Positions 9,075 to 18,125 are shown, counted from the stretch's first letter. The stretch is 64,000 bases of DNA from an uncultured bacterium (GCA_949284985.1 CASDWY010000024.1:99042-163041), one strand, 5' to 3'. A program made the numbers and translations. The notes: a model not told the origin generated them from the sequence alone.

Positions 9075-10082
9075 TTATTGAAAATTATAGGAATCCTCTT
9101 CTTTAAGTTTTCTTGTCATTAATTTTTCAACAATTTGTGCCGGTGTGATATCGGTATAAACAGCTTCATATATAGCATTTGATACCGGAGCATCAATATT
9201 TAGTTTTTTAGCGAGTGCACAGACAGCTTTAGAGGTTTTTACTCCTTCTGCCACAGAGCCGAGTTCGTTTAAAATATCGTTAATTTTTTTACCTTTACCG
9301 AGCATAGAGCCGACTGTGAAATTTCTTGACATTGGGCTTGAGCAAGTAGCTATTAAATCTCCCATACCGGAGAGTCCATAAAGAGTTGATGGATTGGCTC
9401 CTAGTGCAAGGCTTATACGAACTATTTCTGCCATGCCACGAGTTAAAAGAGCACCTCTAAGATTATCACCAAGTCCCATTGCATCGGCAAACCCACTTGC
9501 TATTGCAATAACATTTTTCAAACTTCCGCCAAGTTCTACTCCTATTACATCGGGGTTAGTATAAAGGCGAAATTTGTTTGGAACAGAGCATATATTTTGG
9601 ACTTTTTTAGCTATTTCTATGTCTTTTGAAGCAACACTTGCTAATGTAGGCATTCCTGCAAGCACTTCTTTAGCCAGTGTAGGTCCTGAAAGCACTGCTA
9701 TATTTGCCTTGGGCAGCTCTTGTTCTATAACTTCAGACATTCTTAATAATGAATCAAGTTCTAATCCTTTTGAAAGATTTACAAGGATTTGGTTTTCATT
9801 AAGTCCAATTTGGGCAATTTGTTTGCAAACACTTCTTATTCCTGAGGTTGCAACTACCAAGAGGATTATGTCTGCATTTTTTAGAGCAATTTTAAGATCA
9901 GATGTGATTTGGACTTTTTCTTTAAGTTGTACACAAAGTGGTTTAGAGCATTTTTTTTGAGTTTTAAGTTCTTCTGAAAGATCTTGCTCTCTTCCCCAAA
10001 CACAAACTTCGTTAAAATTATCAGTTAAAAGCCATGCTAGTGTTAATCCCCAACACCCTGCGCCCAAAACGGTTAATTTCAT
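9075..10082 (-). CDS. gpsA: glycerol-3-phosphate dehydrogenase [NAD(P)+]
   Basis: GpsA reduces dihydroxyacetone phosphate to sn-glycerol 3-phosphate, the backbone for phospholipids, and so works upstream of PlsX-type acylation. The 335-residue protein opens with the Rossmann motif GAGCWG (residues 7-12). It contains the SGPTLAKEV segment, the catalytic Lys region LGGSLKNVIAIA, and the signature LGDNLRGALLTRGMAE. The length is typical. GAGGA lies eight bases before the ATG. The gene is probably monocistronic. Confidence 0.97.
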   Translation of the reverse strand: MKLTVLGAGCWGLTLAWLLTDNFNEVCVWGREQDLSEELKTQKKCSKPLCVQLKEKVQITSDLKIALKNADIILLVVATSGIRSVCKQIAQIGLNENQILVNLSKGLELDSLLRMSEVIEQELPKANIAVLSGPTLAKEVLAGMPTLASVASKDIEIAKKVQNICSVPNKFRLYTNPDVIGVELGGSLKNVIAIASGFADAMGLGDNLRGALLTRGMAEIVRISLALGANPSTLYGLSGMGDLIATCSSPMSRNFTVGSMLGKGKKINDILNELGSVAEGVKTSKAVCALAKKLNIDAPVSNAIYEAVYTDITPAQIVEKLMTRKLKEEDSYNFQ

Positions 10083-10166
10083 GTGATTAATCCTCTATAA
10101 AACTAGTTATTTGATTATACACTCATGCAGCCAAAGATTGCAAGTAAACAAAATTTTTAAACTGAC

Positions 10167-10195
10167 TTGACAGTTTAGTATGTCCTTAATATTAT
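10167..10195 (+). promoter_or_regulatory. promoter of tRNA-Thr(UGU)
   Basis: A perfect TTGACA (10167-10172) and TATTAT (10190-10195) are 17 bases apart. Transcription should begin about 20 bases before the mature tRNA. Confidence 0.78.
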
Positions 10196-10223
10196 GTAAT
10201 GGTAATCATAAATAATATGATTT

Positions 10224-10295
10224 GCCGGTGTAGCTCAACGGTAGAGCAACGGTTTTGTAAACCGTAGGTTGTAGGTTCGATTCCTATCACCGGCT
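10224..10295 (+). tRNA. tRNA-Thr(UGU)
   Basis: The cloverleaf is complete. A perfect 7-bp acceptor pairs 10224-10230 with 10288-10294. The anticodon stem encloses a TTTGTAA loop giving anticodon UGU, and the T-arm has a TTCGATT loop. The discriminator base is U. CCA is not encoded, and a T-rich run follows directly. Confidence 0.96.
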
Positions 10296-10390
10296 TTTTT
10301 GTTGTTTTGATAATAAGCATTAGCTGTGGTTTTAATAATATATTTTGGGAGTTTTAATTTTAAGCTAAAGAATATAGTAATAAAAAAAGC

Positions 10391-10419
10391 TTGACTATAG
10401 GTTTTGTGCTTGTTATCTT
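10391..10419 (+). promoter_or_regulatory. promoter of the tRNA-Thr(GGU)-tRNA-Tyr unit
   Basis: TTGACT (10391-10396) and TATCTT (10414-10419) are 17 bases apart, with a TG one base before the -10 box (extended -10). The remaining sequence between the first and second tRNA shows no gene. Confidence 0.65.
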
Positions 10420-10487
10420 AGAAAAGTACATTGAAATCCATAAAACATATCGTGTTGAGATGTTTTAATAATATAAAAAGAAAGCTC

Positions 10488-10559
10488 GCCTCTGTGGCGC
10501 AGGGGTAGCGCACTCCCTTGGTAAGGGAGAGGCCACGGGTTCAAATCCCGTCAGAGGCT
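10488..10559 (+). tRNA. tRNA-Thr(GGU)
   Basis: A complete cloverleaf has acceptor GCCTCTG pairing with CAGAGGC, anticodon stem CTCCC/GGGAG with a TTGGTAA loop (anticodon GGU), and T-arm ACGGG/CCCGT with a TTCAAAT loop. The discriminator is U and CCA is not encoded. It complements the UGU isoacceptor upstream. Confidence 0.96.
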
Positions 10560-10573
10560 TTTGAAAATATTAT

Positions 10574-10659
<86 letters not shown>

Positions 10660-10664
10660 TTTAT

Positions 10665-10688
10665 AAGACTCCTTACGGAGTCTTTTTT
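10665..10688 (+). terminator. intrinsic terminator of the tRNA unit
   Basis: An 8-bp stem (AAGACTCC/GGAGTCTT) with a four-base loop runs into a T-tract. Confidence 0.92.
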
Positions 10689-10781
10689 ATTATATGTCCG
10701 TTTTACTGTTTAACGTAAATATCGAGATATTTATAATCAAGGCTAATGTGATATAATTAATTTATGTTAGGAGGAGAAAAT

Positions 10782-11273
10782 ATGTTAGATTATGTAAAAA
10801 TTGTAGATGACAATTCAATTGAAAAATTTATAACTCTGGCAGAAAATATATGGCATGAATATTTTCCATTTTTACTTTCTAATGAACAAATAAATTATAT
10901 GTTACATAAATTTCAGTCTTTTGATGCGATAAAAAAGCAACAAAATGAAGGATATGAGTATTATTTCATTTATAATGATAAAGAGTTGGTTGGATATATT
11001 GTTTTTGTTATTAAAGAGGAACATTTGTTTTTATCAAAATTATATTTTCTTAAAAATCAACGTGGTAAAGGATTTGGGCGAAAAGCTTTAGAATATTTAT
11101 GTAGTATAGCCGAGGCAAATAACTTAAGAAAAATTATTTTAACTGTAAATAAATATAATGAAAATTCTATAGCAGCATACAAAAAATGGGGATTTAAAAC
11201 TATTGAGTCCAAGATTTTTGATATTGGGCATGGATATGTTATGGACGATTACATTATGCAGTTTGAGTTTTAG
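10782..11273 (+). CDS. GNAT-family N-acetyltransferase
   Basis: The 163-residue protein has the acetyl-CoA-binding core of the GNAT fold. LYFLKNQRGKGFGRKALEYL holds the R/Q-x-x-G-x-G/A pyrophosphate loop, and a C-terminal strand with NENSIAAYKKWGF follows. It transfers an acetyl group from acetyl-CoA to an amine that cannot be predicted. I chose the start at 10782 because GGAGGAG lies five bases upstream. An upstream ATG at 10764 sits only six bases after a TATAAT (10752-10757) and is probably the transcript start. The gene is monocistronic. Confidence 0.88.
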   Translation: MLDYVKIVDDNSIEKFITLAENIWHEYFPFLLSNEQINYMLHKFQSFDAIKKQQNEGYEYYFIYNDKELVGYIVFVIKEEHLFLSKLYFLKNQRGKGFGRKALEYLCSIAEANNLRKIILTVNKYNENSIAAYKKWGFKTIESKIFDIGHGYVMDDYIMQFEF

Positions 11274-11345
11274 TCTTTAGTTTTTATTATAAATTGAACA
11301 TTTTATGAAACTAAAATATAAATATACTTTGTGTTTATTTTTTAA

Positions 11346-11351
11346 TATAAT
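11346..11351 (+). promoter_or_regulatory. -10 box of rsmH, leaderless arrangement
   Basis: A perfect TATAAT ends six bases before the rsmH ATG, and there is no Shine-Dalgarno sequence. The transcript would begin at or next to the start codon. The -35 region at the right distance (TATACT) is weak. Confidence 0.5.
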
Positions 11352-11357
11352 TTAAGA

Positions 11358-12287
11358 ATGAAAGATTTTAAACATTATACTGTTATGTTGAATGAAGCTG
11401 TCAATGCACTAAATTGCGAGCCAGGCAAAATATATGTTGATGGGACGCTAGGAGGCGGTGGGCATAGTGAATTGATTTTAAGTAAAATTCAGCCAAACGG
11501 AAGATTAATTTCATTTGATATAGATGAAGATGCGATTGAGGCGGCATCGATACGTTTAAAACATTACAAAAACTTAACAATAATAAAAGAGTCATATACA
11601 AATATTAAAGAAGTTTTACAAAAATTAGGTATCGAAAAAATTACCGGTGGAATATTATTGGATTTAGGCGCATCTTACCATCAGCTAACAAAACAAGACA
11701 GAGGGTTTAGTTTTTCCAAATGTGCAAAGTTAGATATGCGGTTTAATCAAGATGCCGAATTTAGTGCTTATGATGTAGTGAATACATACACTGAGAATGA
11801 TTTGGTGAGAATATTTTCCGAATATGGTGAAGAAAGGTTTTCTAAAAGGATAGCCCGAAGAATTGTGGAAGAACGTCAAAACAGACCTATAGAGACAACA
11901 GCGGAGTTGGCAGATTTGATTGTAAAAGCTACCCCAAAGATTAATTCAAAGATACATCCTGCAACTCGCGTTTTCCAAGCTATTCGAATTGAAGTTAATC
12001 AAGAGTTAAATAATGTAAAAAATATTCTTGAGGAAGTAATGCCATTGCTTTCAGTTGGTGCTATAATTAGTGTCATAAGTTTTCACTCGTTGGAAGACAG
12101 GTTGGTGAAAATGTTTTTTAAAAAAATGGCATCAAGGTGTAATTGTCCACCAAATAAAGCGGTTTGTGACTGCCCACCTCCAAGTTTAAAAATCATTACT
12201 AAAAAGCCAATTTGTGCAAGTGAAAAAGAGATTAGGGAAAATCCACCGTCAAGGTCTGCCAAACTTCGAGTAGCTGAGAGGATTTAA
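11358..12287 (+). CDS. rsmH: 16S rRNA (cytosine(1402)-N4)-methyltransferase
   Basis: RsmH (MraW) methylates N4 of C1402 in the ribosomal P site using SAM. The 309-residue protein starts with the family pattern HYTVMLNEAV. It has the SAM motif DGTLGGGGHS near residue 30, LLDLGASYHQ, the RGFSF segment with LDMRF, and VISFHSLEDRLVK near residue 245. The C-terminal tail carries a cysteine cluster (CNCPPNKAVCDCPPP) and the RSAKLRVAER ending. It heads a short division and cell wall cluster. No ribosome site is visible, and the -10 box position suggests a leaderless mRNA. Confidence 0.97.
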   Translation: MKDFKHYTVMLNEAVNALNCEPGKIYVDGTLGGGGHSELILSKIQPNGRLISFDIDEDAIEAASIRLKHYKNLTIIKESYTNIKEVLQKLGIEKITGGILLDLGASYHQLTKQDRGFSFSKCAKLDMRFNQDAEFSAYDVVNTYTENDLVRIFSEYGEERFSKRIARRIVEERQNRPIETTAELADLIVKATPKINSKIHPATRVFQAIRIEVNQELNNVKNILEEVMPLLSVGAIISVISFHSLEDRLVKMFFKKMASRCNCPPNKAVCDCPPPSLKIITKKPICASEKEIRENPPSRSAKLRVAERI

Positions 12288-12417
12288 ACCACCCACATGA
12301 CTAATTGATTGAGACATTAAAATGTGGGATTTAAAAATAAAATTACAATTTTTATTGTATTTTATAAGAAATTAAAAATTAGCACACTTAAAACAGGGTG
12401 CATTTGGGAGATATAAA

Positions 12418-12888
12418 TTGAATAATTTACCAATTTTAAATAAGCCGGAGATTCGGAAAGAAACAAAAAATCATATAAATAGAGAATACTGGAAATATAA
12501 AACTAGTCCTATAATAAAAGGGTATTTTCCACAGTATAAGACGTATGAAGAAATGGCTATTTCTAAGGTAAATAAAAGTTTGTGTATATTATTAGGTTTT
12601 TTTGTACTATTTTCATTAATTAGTTACTATTTTGTGACGGCAAATGAAATGACGCTTAATAAACTAAGAAAAGAAACTATTGCTCTTAATGATGAAAATG
12701 CAGATTTACAGAATAAACTGGATAATTTAAAGTCTTATTATAATGTTGATAAAACAATGAAAAGTAAAAATCTTTTGCATAAGGCAAAAGATGTGATTGA
12801 AGTGCAAGAATCTCGTGCAGGAGTTACTAATCTGCCTGTGGATCTTGTTAATGAAAAACAGTCTTTTAAGTGGTCTTTGGGCTATTAA
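12418..12888 (+). CDS. FtsL-like division protein (positional assignment)
   Basis: This 156-residue protein lies between rsmH and the division transpeptidase, where ftsL sits in most dcw clusters. It has the FtsL plan: a cytoplasmic N-terminus of about 53 residues, one membrane helix near 54-75 (LCILLGFFVLFSLISYYF), then a leucine/asparagine coiled-coil near 78-110. FtsL sequences diverge strongly, so similarity alone cannot prove it. The start is TTG, supported by GGGAG seven bases upstream. A 130-base gap separates it from rsmH. The N-terminal tail is longer than in E. coli FtsL. It would bind FtsI and other division partners. Confidence 0.6.
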   Translation: MNNLPILNKPEIRKETKNHINREYWKYKTSPIIKGYFPQYKTYEEMAISKVNKSLCILLGFFVLFSLISYYFVTANEMTLNKLRKETIALNDENADLQNKLDNLKSYYNVDKTMKSKNLLHKAKDVIEVQESRAGVTNLPVDLVNEKQSFKWSLGY

Positions 12889-12909
12889 TCAATAACAGGG
12901 ATTGGGGTT

Positions 12910-14661
12910 ATGCAACAAAAAAATAATGGGTTATTGCAGAGGTTTAAACTCTTTGATAAGAGATTGACAATGTGGCAGTTATTTGCAGTTGTATTTTTTA
13001 TTGGGCTAATTATTCATCTTTTTATGGTACAAATTGTTGATCTTAAGCATTATAGACAAAAGGCAAAACAGCAAAGAAGCGCTAAAGGTTATATTATGCG
13101 CGGTACAATTGTTGATACAAACGGAATAAAACTAGCTTCTGATAAAGTTACATTCAATGTATGGGCGCATCCGCAGTATTATGACCATACACCTGATGAG
13201 TTAGCAGAAAAGCTGGCACCAATTTTAAAAGTTCCTTATGATAAGCTTAAAAATGAACTGTCAAAAAAGCAAACGATTATTTCTCTTAAAAAAGAAGTGG
13301 ACCGCAAAACAGCCAATGAAATTCGTAAACTTGGATATAGAGAAATAAGTATTGATAAAAAAACGGAGCGTATTTACCCTCAAGGTACTTTAGCAGCGCA
13401 TGTTTTGGGATATTATAACACAGATGCTGATTTGGCAGAGGGAGTTGAATATACTGCTAAAAAGGAGCTTGAAGATATAGGCAAGGAAATAAATTTTGAA
13501 AAAACACCGGATGGTGATATTATTTATAATCTTTCAACGAGTCCGGAGCTTACTACTGCTCCGCTTCATGGGAAAACGGTTAAACTTACTATTGATACAG
13601 CAATTCAACATGTATGTGAAGAAGAGCTTACTAAAATGGTTCAAGCAAAAAAAGCACCTCGGGGTGCTATTATTGTTATGAACCCTAAAAATGGAGAAAT
13701 ATTAGGTTATTCTGTTTATCCGACTTATAATCCAAATCAATATAAAAAAGCTACAGCTACTCAAATAAAAAATTGGTCTCTGACAGATGTATATCCTCCG
13801 GGTTCAACTTTTAAAATATTAACAGTTGCGTCTGCAATGGAGTTGGGCAAGATTAATGAATACACAAAGATTAATGATACCGGTAAAATGAAAATTGGCG
13901 GTTGGGAAATTAAAAATTATGATTATCGTGTTCATCCTAATCCCGGATTAATTAGTCTTGTGTATCTTCTTGAACATTCAAGTAATATAGGCTCGATAAG
14001 AATAGCCCAAATGATGTCTCCGCAAGAATTTCATGGAATGCTTAAAAAATTTGGTATTGGGTCTAAAACAGGTATTGATTTACCAGGAGAATCTCGTGGG
14101 CTTTTACCTAATTTTTTAAATTGGAAAACTTCAGATCATACGTCGATGGGTTATGGTTATGGTGCTTCTGTTACTGCTATACAGATGATTTCTGCTGTTT
14201 CTGCATTGGCAAATGGTGGGGTTAAAATTACTCCTCATGTAATAAAATATTCTCCTGAAGAGGCTGAGAAAAAGCTAAAAAAAGAACAGGTTGTTAGTTA
14301 TCAGACGGCGCAAAGAATGACTCGTCTTTTATCACAAGCAATAGAAAATGGGAAATCTCCCGCAAAACTTGATAATTATACAGTTGCGGCTAAAACCGGA
14401 ACATCTTTAAAACCCAAAGAAAAAGGTAGTGGATATACAAACAAAATGTATACTTCAATTGTCGGTTATCTTCCTGCTTCAAATCCACAAATATTAATCT
14501 ATGTTGTAGTTGATTCTCCTGTTGGTGAAGCTATTTGGGGTAGTACGGTGGCGGCACCTATTTTTAGAGAAGTTGCGCTACAGTCTGCACGTATTTTAAA
14601 TTTGGCTCCGGATAAAGTAAGCAATAAAAATGATATGATAAAAACCACTCGTACAAATTAA
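12910..14661 (+). CDS. ftsI: peptidoglycan D,D-transpeptidase FtsI/PBP class B
   Basis: This 583-residue class B penicillin-binding protein cross-links septal peptidoglycan. One membrane anchor spans residues 22-42, followed by a PBP dimerisation domain with the RGTIVD motif. The transpeptidase domain holds S299-TFK, S357-S-N359 and K495-T-G. It sits between the FtsL-like gene and murE, which supports FtsI rather than the elongation enzyme PBP2. No C-terminal PASTA domain is present. GGGG/AGGGA sequences upstream serve as the likely ribosome site. Confidence 0.94.
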   Translation: MQQKNNGLLQRFKLFDKRLTMWQLFAVVFFIGLIIHLFMVQIVDLKHYRQKAKQQRSAKGYIMRGTIVDTNGIKLASDKVTFNVWAHPQYYDHTPDELAEKLAPILKVPYDKLKNELSKKQTIISLKKEVDRKTANEIRKLGYREISIDKKTERIYPQGTLAAHVLGYYNTDADLAEGVEYTAKKELEDIGKEINFEKTPDGDIIYNLSTSPELTTAPLHGKTVKLTIDTAIQHVCEEELTKMVQAKKAPRGAIIVMNPKNGEILGYSVYPTYNPNQYKKATATQIKNWSLTDVYPPGSTFKILTVASAMELGKINEYTKINDTGKMKIGGWEIKNYDYRVHPNPGLISLVYLLEHSSNIGSIRIAQMMSPQEFHGMLKKFGIGSKTGIDLPGESRGLLPNFLNWKTSDHTSMGYGYGASVTAIQMISAVSALANGGVKITPHVIKYSPEEAEKKLKKEQVVSYQTAQRMTRLLSQAIENGKSPAKLDNYTVAAKTGTSLKPKEKGSGYTNKMYTSIVGYLPASNPQILIYVVVDSPVGEAIWGSTVAAPIFREVALQSARILNLAPDKVSNKNDMIKTTRTN

Positions 14662-14680
14662 ATTGGTTTTGGAGGTTATT

Positions 14681-16141
14681 ATGAAATTGGAAGAAATTAT
14701 AAAGGTTGTTGAACCAAAGGAAATTAAGAATTATGACAAAAACATTGAAATAACAGGCATTTCTTATAACTCACAAAAAACGAAATCCGGGGATTTATTT
14801 GTATGTTTACAAGGTGAGTATGCAGATGGTCATAATTGGGCAAAAATGGCAAAAGAACGTGGTGCAGTTGCATTGCTTTGTGAACGTGAGCTTGAAGTAG
14901 AATTACCGCAAATTATAGTCAATTCTACGCGTCATAAAATAGCAGAGGTTGCAGCGCTTTTATACGATTATCCGTCGAAGAAGCTTGAATTGATTGGAGT
15001 TACTGGTACAAATGGGAAGACAACGGTTACTCATCTTTTGCAAAAAATATATGAAGCAAATAATAAAAAATGTGCACTTATTGGTACTTTAGGCTACAAG
15101 ATGAGTTCTTCCGATACTTATCATGATGCAAAACATACAACTCCACAGGCGCCAGAATTGCAAGCTACTTTAAAAAAAATTGTTGAGAACGGTATAAATT
15201 CTACAGTTATGGAAGTCAGTTCGCATGCTTTAGAGCAGAATAGAGTTGGTAGATGTCATTTTAAAGGAGCAGTGCTTACTAATTTAACTCAAGATCATTT
15301 GGATTATCATATTACAATGGAAAATTATTTTGAAGCAAAAGCAATTCTTTTTAAAGGTTTAAAACCAGGAGATTTTGCTGTTATAAATGCAGATGATGAA
15401 TACGCACAAAAGTTTTTGGAGGTTATTCCCAAAGGGGTAAAAGTTTTAACTTACGGTATAAAAAAGGCAGCTGATGTTGTTGCGTCTGATATAGAGTTTT
15501 CAACAACAGGTGCGACCTTTGATTTTCAGTATCAAGAAGAAAAAAGAAAAATAAAACTAAAAATGAATGGTATGTTTAGTGTGTACAATGCGATAGCAGC
15601 TCTTACTGCGGCAGTTTGTGCGGAATTAGATTTGAATAGTTCTATAGAAACACTCGAATCTACAGCAGGAGTTGCAGGCAGGTTTGAGATAGTGAATAAT
15701 CATCCTATGGTTATTGTTGATTATGCGCATACTCCGGATGGGTTGGAAAATGTGCTTAAAACCGCAAGAGAGATTACTCCTGAGGGTGCAAATTTAATAT
15801 GTATTTTTGGCTGCGGCGGTGACAGAGATGCAACAAAACGACCTAAAATGGGTGCTATTGCTGATAAACTGTCTGATAAAATAATTGTTACTTCAGATAA
15901 TCCGAGAAGTGAGGATCCGCAGCAAATAATTTCAGATATTCTTACTGGTATACAGTCTATTAATCCTCAAAGAATTTTTGTTGAAAGTGATAGAGGCGTT
16001 GCTATTTCTATGATTAAAAAAATAGCAAAAGAAAACGATGTAGTTTTGGTTGCAGGTAAAGGTCATGAAGATTATCAAATAATCAAAGACAAAACCATTC
16101 ACTTTGACGATCGTGAGCAAGTTAGAGCCCTGTTTGGATGA
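14681..16141 (+). CDS. murE: UDP-MurNAc-L-Ala-D-Glu:meso-diaminopimelate ligase
   Basis: MurE adds the third amino acid of the peptidoglycan stem. The 486-residue protein has the ATP loop GVTGTNGKTTV near residue 106, the central ligase domain, and the C-terminal domain with DNPRSEDP near residue 405. DNPR is the signature of meso-diaminopimelate-adding enzymes, while lysine-adding enzymes differ there. A GGAGG five bases before the ATG fixes the start, six codons inside a longer frame that opens with TTG. It ends the rsmH-ftsL-ftsI-murE run. murF, mraY, murD and ftsW are not nearby, so the dcw cluster is split. Confidence 0.97.
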   Translation: MKLEEIIKVVEPKEIKNYDKNIEITGISYNSQKTKSGDLFVCLQGEYADGHNWAKMAKERGAVALLCERELEVELPQIIVNSTRHKIAEVAALLYDYPSKKLELIGVTGTNGKTTVTHLLQKIYEANNKKCALIGTLGYKMSSSDTYHDAKHTTPQAPELQATLKKIVENGINSTVMEVSSHALEQNRVGRCHFKGAVLTNLTQDHLDYHITMENYFEAKAILFKGLKPGDFAVINADDEYAQKFLEVIPKGVKVLTYGIKKAADVVASDIEFSTTGATFDFQYQEEKRKIKLKMNGMFSVYNAIAALTAAVCAELDLNSSIETLESTAGVAGRFEIVNNHPMVIVDYAHTPDGLENVLKTAREITPEGANLICIFGCGGDRDATKRPKMGAIADKLSDKIIVTSDNPRSEDPQQIISDILTGIQSINPQRIFVESDRGVAISMIKKIAKENDVVLVAGKGHEDYQIIKDKTIHFDDREQVRALFG

Positions 16142-16149
16142 ATCTGTGG

Positions 16150-17094
16150 CTAATCACCTTTATTGCCTCTGCGGAAGCCGTCACCAACCATTCCATAGCC
16201 TGCACTAGCTATGCTAACAGCAGCTGGAATGCAGAACATTCCGACAATTACACTCCCAACCAAAAGCAATGCTCCAACAACTAATTCAGTAATTGCTTTC
16301 CAACCGCTTGATTTTTTTGTTGAGGAAACTATTTTAACTTCGTCTCGATGACCTAATGATTCATCAATTTGCCATTTTTCATTTTGAATTATTATATCAT
16401 CATCAATTCCGTTTGTTGTGGTTGATTTAATAGACGAACCTTGTCCAAGCGTCACATTGGCAGTATCTTTACCATCACCCATATCGATTGTTGTATTTTC
16501 AACGCCATTAATGTATCTGGAGAAGATTGTTTCTACATCGTAGTGTTGTTCGTAAAATGTTGTAGTTTTAGCAGAGCAGAAAGATTTTTTCTTTTGAACA
16601 TCAATAACATCTGATGATTTTAGTGTCCATTTTTCCCATGTTCCGGTTTCCAACCTGTCAATAAAATCGTTAGCAAGATGTGAATATTGTGGTTTTGTAT
16701 ACAACTGATCATATGTTGTTACTGAGTCATCTCCATCACCCATTTTTATGTCACAGTTGTTCCCCCAAAAAGCTAGTTTATCGTTTCCGCCTTTGGTATC
16801 AAGTGTAATATTATCACCAATAAAGATTACATCATCATCGCCGGTATCTGTAGTAATATTTTTGTTATTACCGAGAGATGTAATCTTTTTCCAACCTTCA
16901 CCTGCATTTATAGAACAATTATCTCCATAATGTTTTATAACGGTGTCCCCTTTTCCAACTGATAAATTAGTTTTAGACCCAGAAATTTTAACTTTGTGAT
17001 ATCCATCGCCAAGGTTATAGCTGGTGTCAATTTCGGTTGCACCGTTATCATATGTTACTTCTTTATTGTTTATTGCGTCTATAAAAAGTCCCAT
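16150..17094 (-). CDS. RTX-like beta-roll repeat protein, paralogue A
   Basis: The 314-residue protein opens with MGLFIDAINN, which matches the start of the neighbouring paralogue (MGIFTNAVKQ). I therefore start here rather than 19 residues earlier. Residues of about 25-150 form glycine/aspartate/asparagine-rich rungs such as MGDGDDSVT and WGNNCDIK. These resemble the nine-residue calcium-binding repeat of RTX proteins (G-G-x-G-x-D-x-U-x) but are degenerate. A shared middle domain holds YINGVENTTIDMGDGKDTANV. The C-terminus has a hydrophobic segment of about 25 residues (VVGALLLVGSVIVGMF) absent from paralogue B. No N-terminal signal peptide is seen. Function unknown; a type I-like export route or a cell-surface role is inference. 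Confidence 0.8.
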   Translation of the reverse strand: MGLFIDAINNKEVTYDNGATEIDTSYNLGDGYHKVKISGSKTNLSVGKGDTVIKHYGDNCSINAGEGWKKITSLGNNKNITTDTGDDDVIFIGDNITLDTKGGNDKLAFWGNNCDIKMGDGDDSVTTYDQLYTKPQYSHLANDFIDRLETGTWEKWTLKSSDVIDVQKKKSFCSAKTTTFYEQHYDVETIFSRYINGVENTTIDMGDGKDTANVTLGQGSSIKSTTTNGIDDDIIIQNEKWQIDESLGHRDEVKIVSSTKKSSGWKAITELVVGALLLVGSVIVGMFCIPAAVSIASAGYGMVGDGFRRGNKGD

Positions 17095-17195
17095 AGTTCT
17101 CTCTTTGTGTGTACATGTATATAAAGTCATGTTTTGAGAGATTTTTGACAAAATAACATATAATAATTATATACTGTTACAAAAATTAATATATA

Positions 17196-18125
17196 TTAAC
17201 CAATAAAACCAAATACAAATTTTTTGCTTGTTGTTGTTTCTGTTGTAACTTCTGTTCTTGTCCCTAATGATTCTTGAATTTGCCAAGGCTTGTTATAAGT
17301 TATTGTATTTGTGGTAGTATCTTTATCATTTGGGTCTTTTTGAGTTTGTAATATTTTTGAGCCGGAACCCATTGTTAGATTTGCAGTGTTATTGCCTTTA
17401 CCCATATCTATTGTGGTTTGTTGAACACCATTTATATAGCGGTTTAGTATTGTTTCAACGCTGTAGGTGTTTTCGTATGTGCGTATTTTCTTTTCTTGGA
17501 AAAAATTACGTTTTGTGTAACCATCAATTTGTGTTGAATTTTCTTTTGTCCATTTCTCATTTTGGGTAGTAGGTAGCATGTCAATGAAGTATTGAGAAAT
17601 ATTTTTGTATTCTTTTTTATCGTAAACTTGGTCAAAAGTTGTGATGGAGTCATTTCCATCACCTGCTTTTATATTGCATCCATTACCCCAGAAGGTTAAT
17701 TTGTTGTTTCCGTTGCCCATATCAACATCATTGCAATCGCCTAGAAATACTATTTCATCATCACCATCACCTGTTTTTATAATTTTGTTATCTCCAAGTG
17801 ATGTGATTTTTTGATTTCCATTTCCTGTGACAATTTTTGTATTATCGCCAATTGATGTAATATTATTATTTCCGTCCCCTGTCGAAATAGTTACTCCATT
17901 ACCGACGGATTGGATTTTGCTATTTCCTTTGCCGGTCGTTATAATAGCTCTGTTCCCGTAGGCTTTTATAACTACACGACCGTTGCCTGTAGTTACGTTT
18001 GTACCATTACCGTTAACTTTTATTACGTGATCGCCATTACCAAGGTTATACGTTGTGTTGATGTCTTTTTTTCCATAATTGTATTCAACGTTGCCTTGTT
18101 TTACGGCATTAGTAAATATGCCCAT
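17196..18125 (-). CDS. RTX-like beta-roll repeat protein, paralogue B
   Basis: The 309-residue protein is a tandem paralogue of the gene downstream of it, at 16150. About seven 18-residue units cover residues 25-155, each made of two nine-residue rungs. One rung keeps the RTX-like pattern (TGDGDDEIV, MGNGNNKLT, AGDGNDSIT) and the other is of the type FLGDC or SIGDN. The unit count is higher than in paralogue A. The middle domain with RYINGVQQTTIDMG and TANLTMGSGS is shared. The protein ends soon after it, without the hydrophobic tail of A. No signal peptide is evident. It probably binds calcium through the regular rungs. The two genes are codirectional, about 100 bases apart. Confidence 0.8.
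   Translation of the reverse strand: MGIFTNAVKQGNVEYNYGKKDINTTYNLGNGDHVIKVNGNGTNVTTGNGRVVIKAYGNRAIITTGKGNSKIQSVGNGVTISTGDGNNNITSIGDNTKIVTGNGNQKITSLGDNKIIKTGDGDDEIVFLGDCNDVDMGNGNNKLTFWGNGCNIKAGDGNDSITTFDQVYDKKEYKNISQYFIDMLPTTQNEKWTKENSTQIDGYTKRNFFQEKKIRTYENTYSVETILNRYINGVQQTTIDMGKGNNTANLTMGSGSKILQTQKDPNDKDTTTNTITYNKPWQIQESLGTRTEVTTETTTSKKFVFGFIG

Noticed and set aside
12293..12328. Hairpin after rsmH (CCCACAT with ATGTGGG) as a terminator
   Set aside because: The loop is 22 bases and the stem only 7 bp, with no clear T-run, so it is not convincing.
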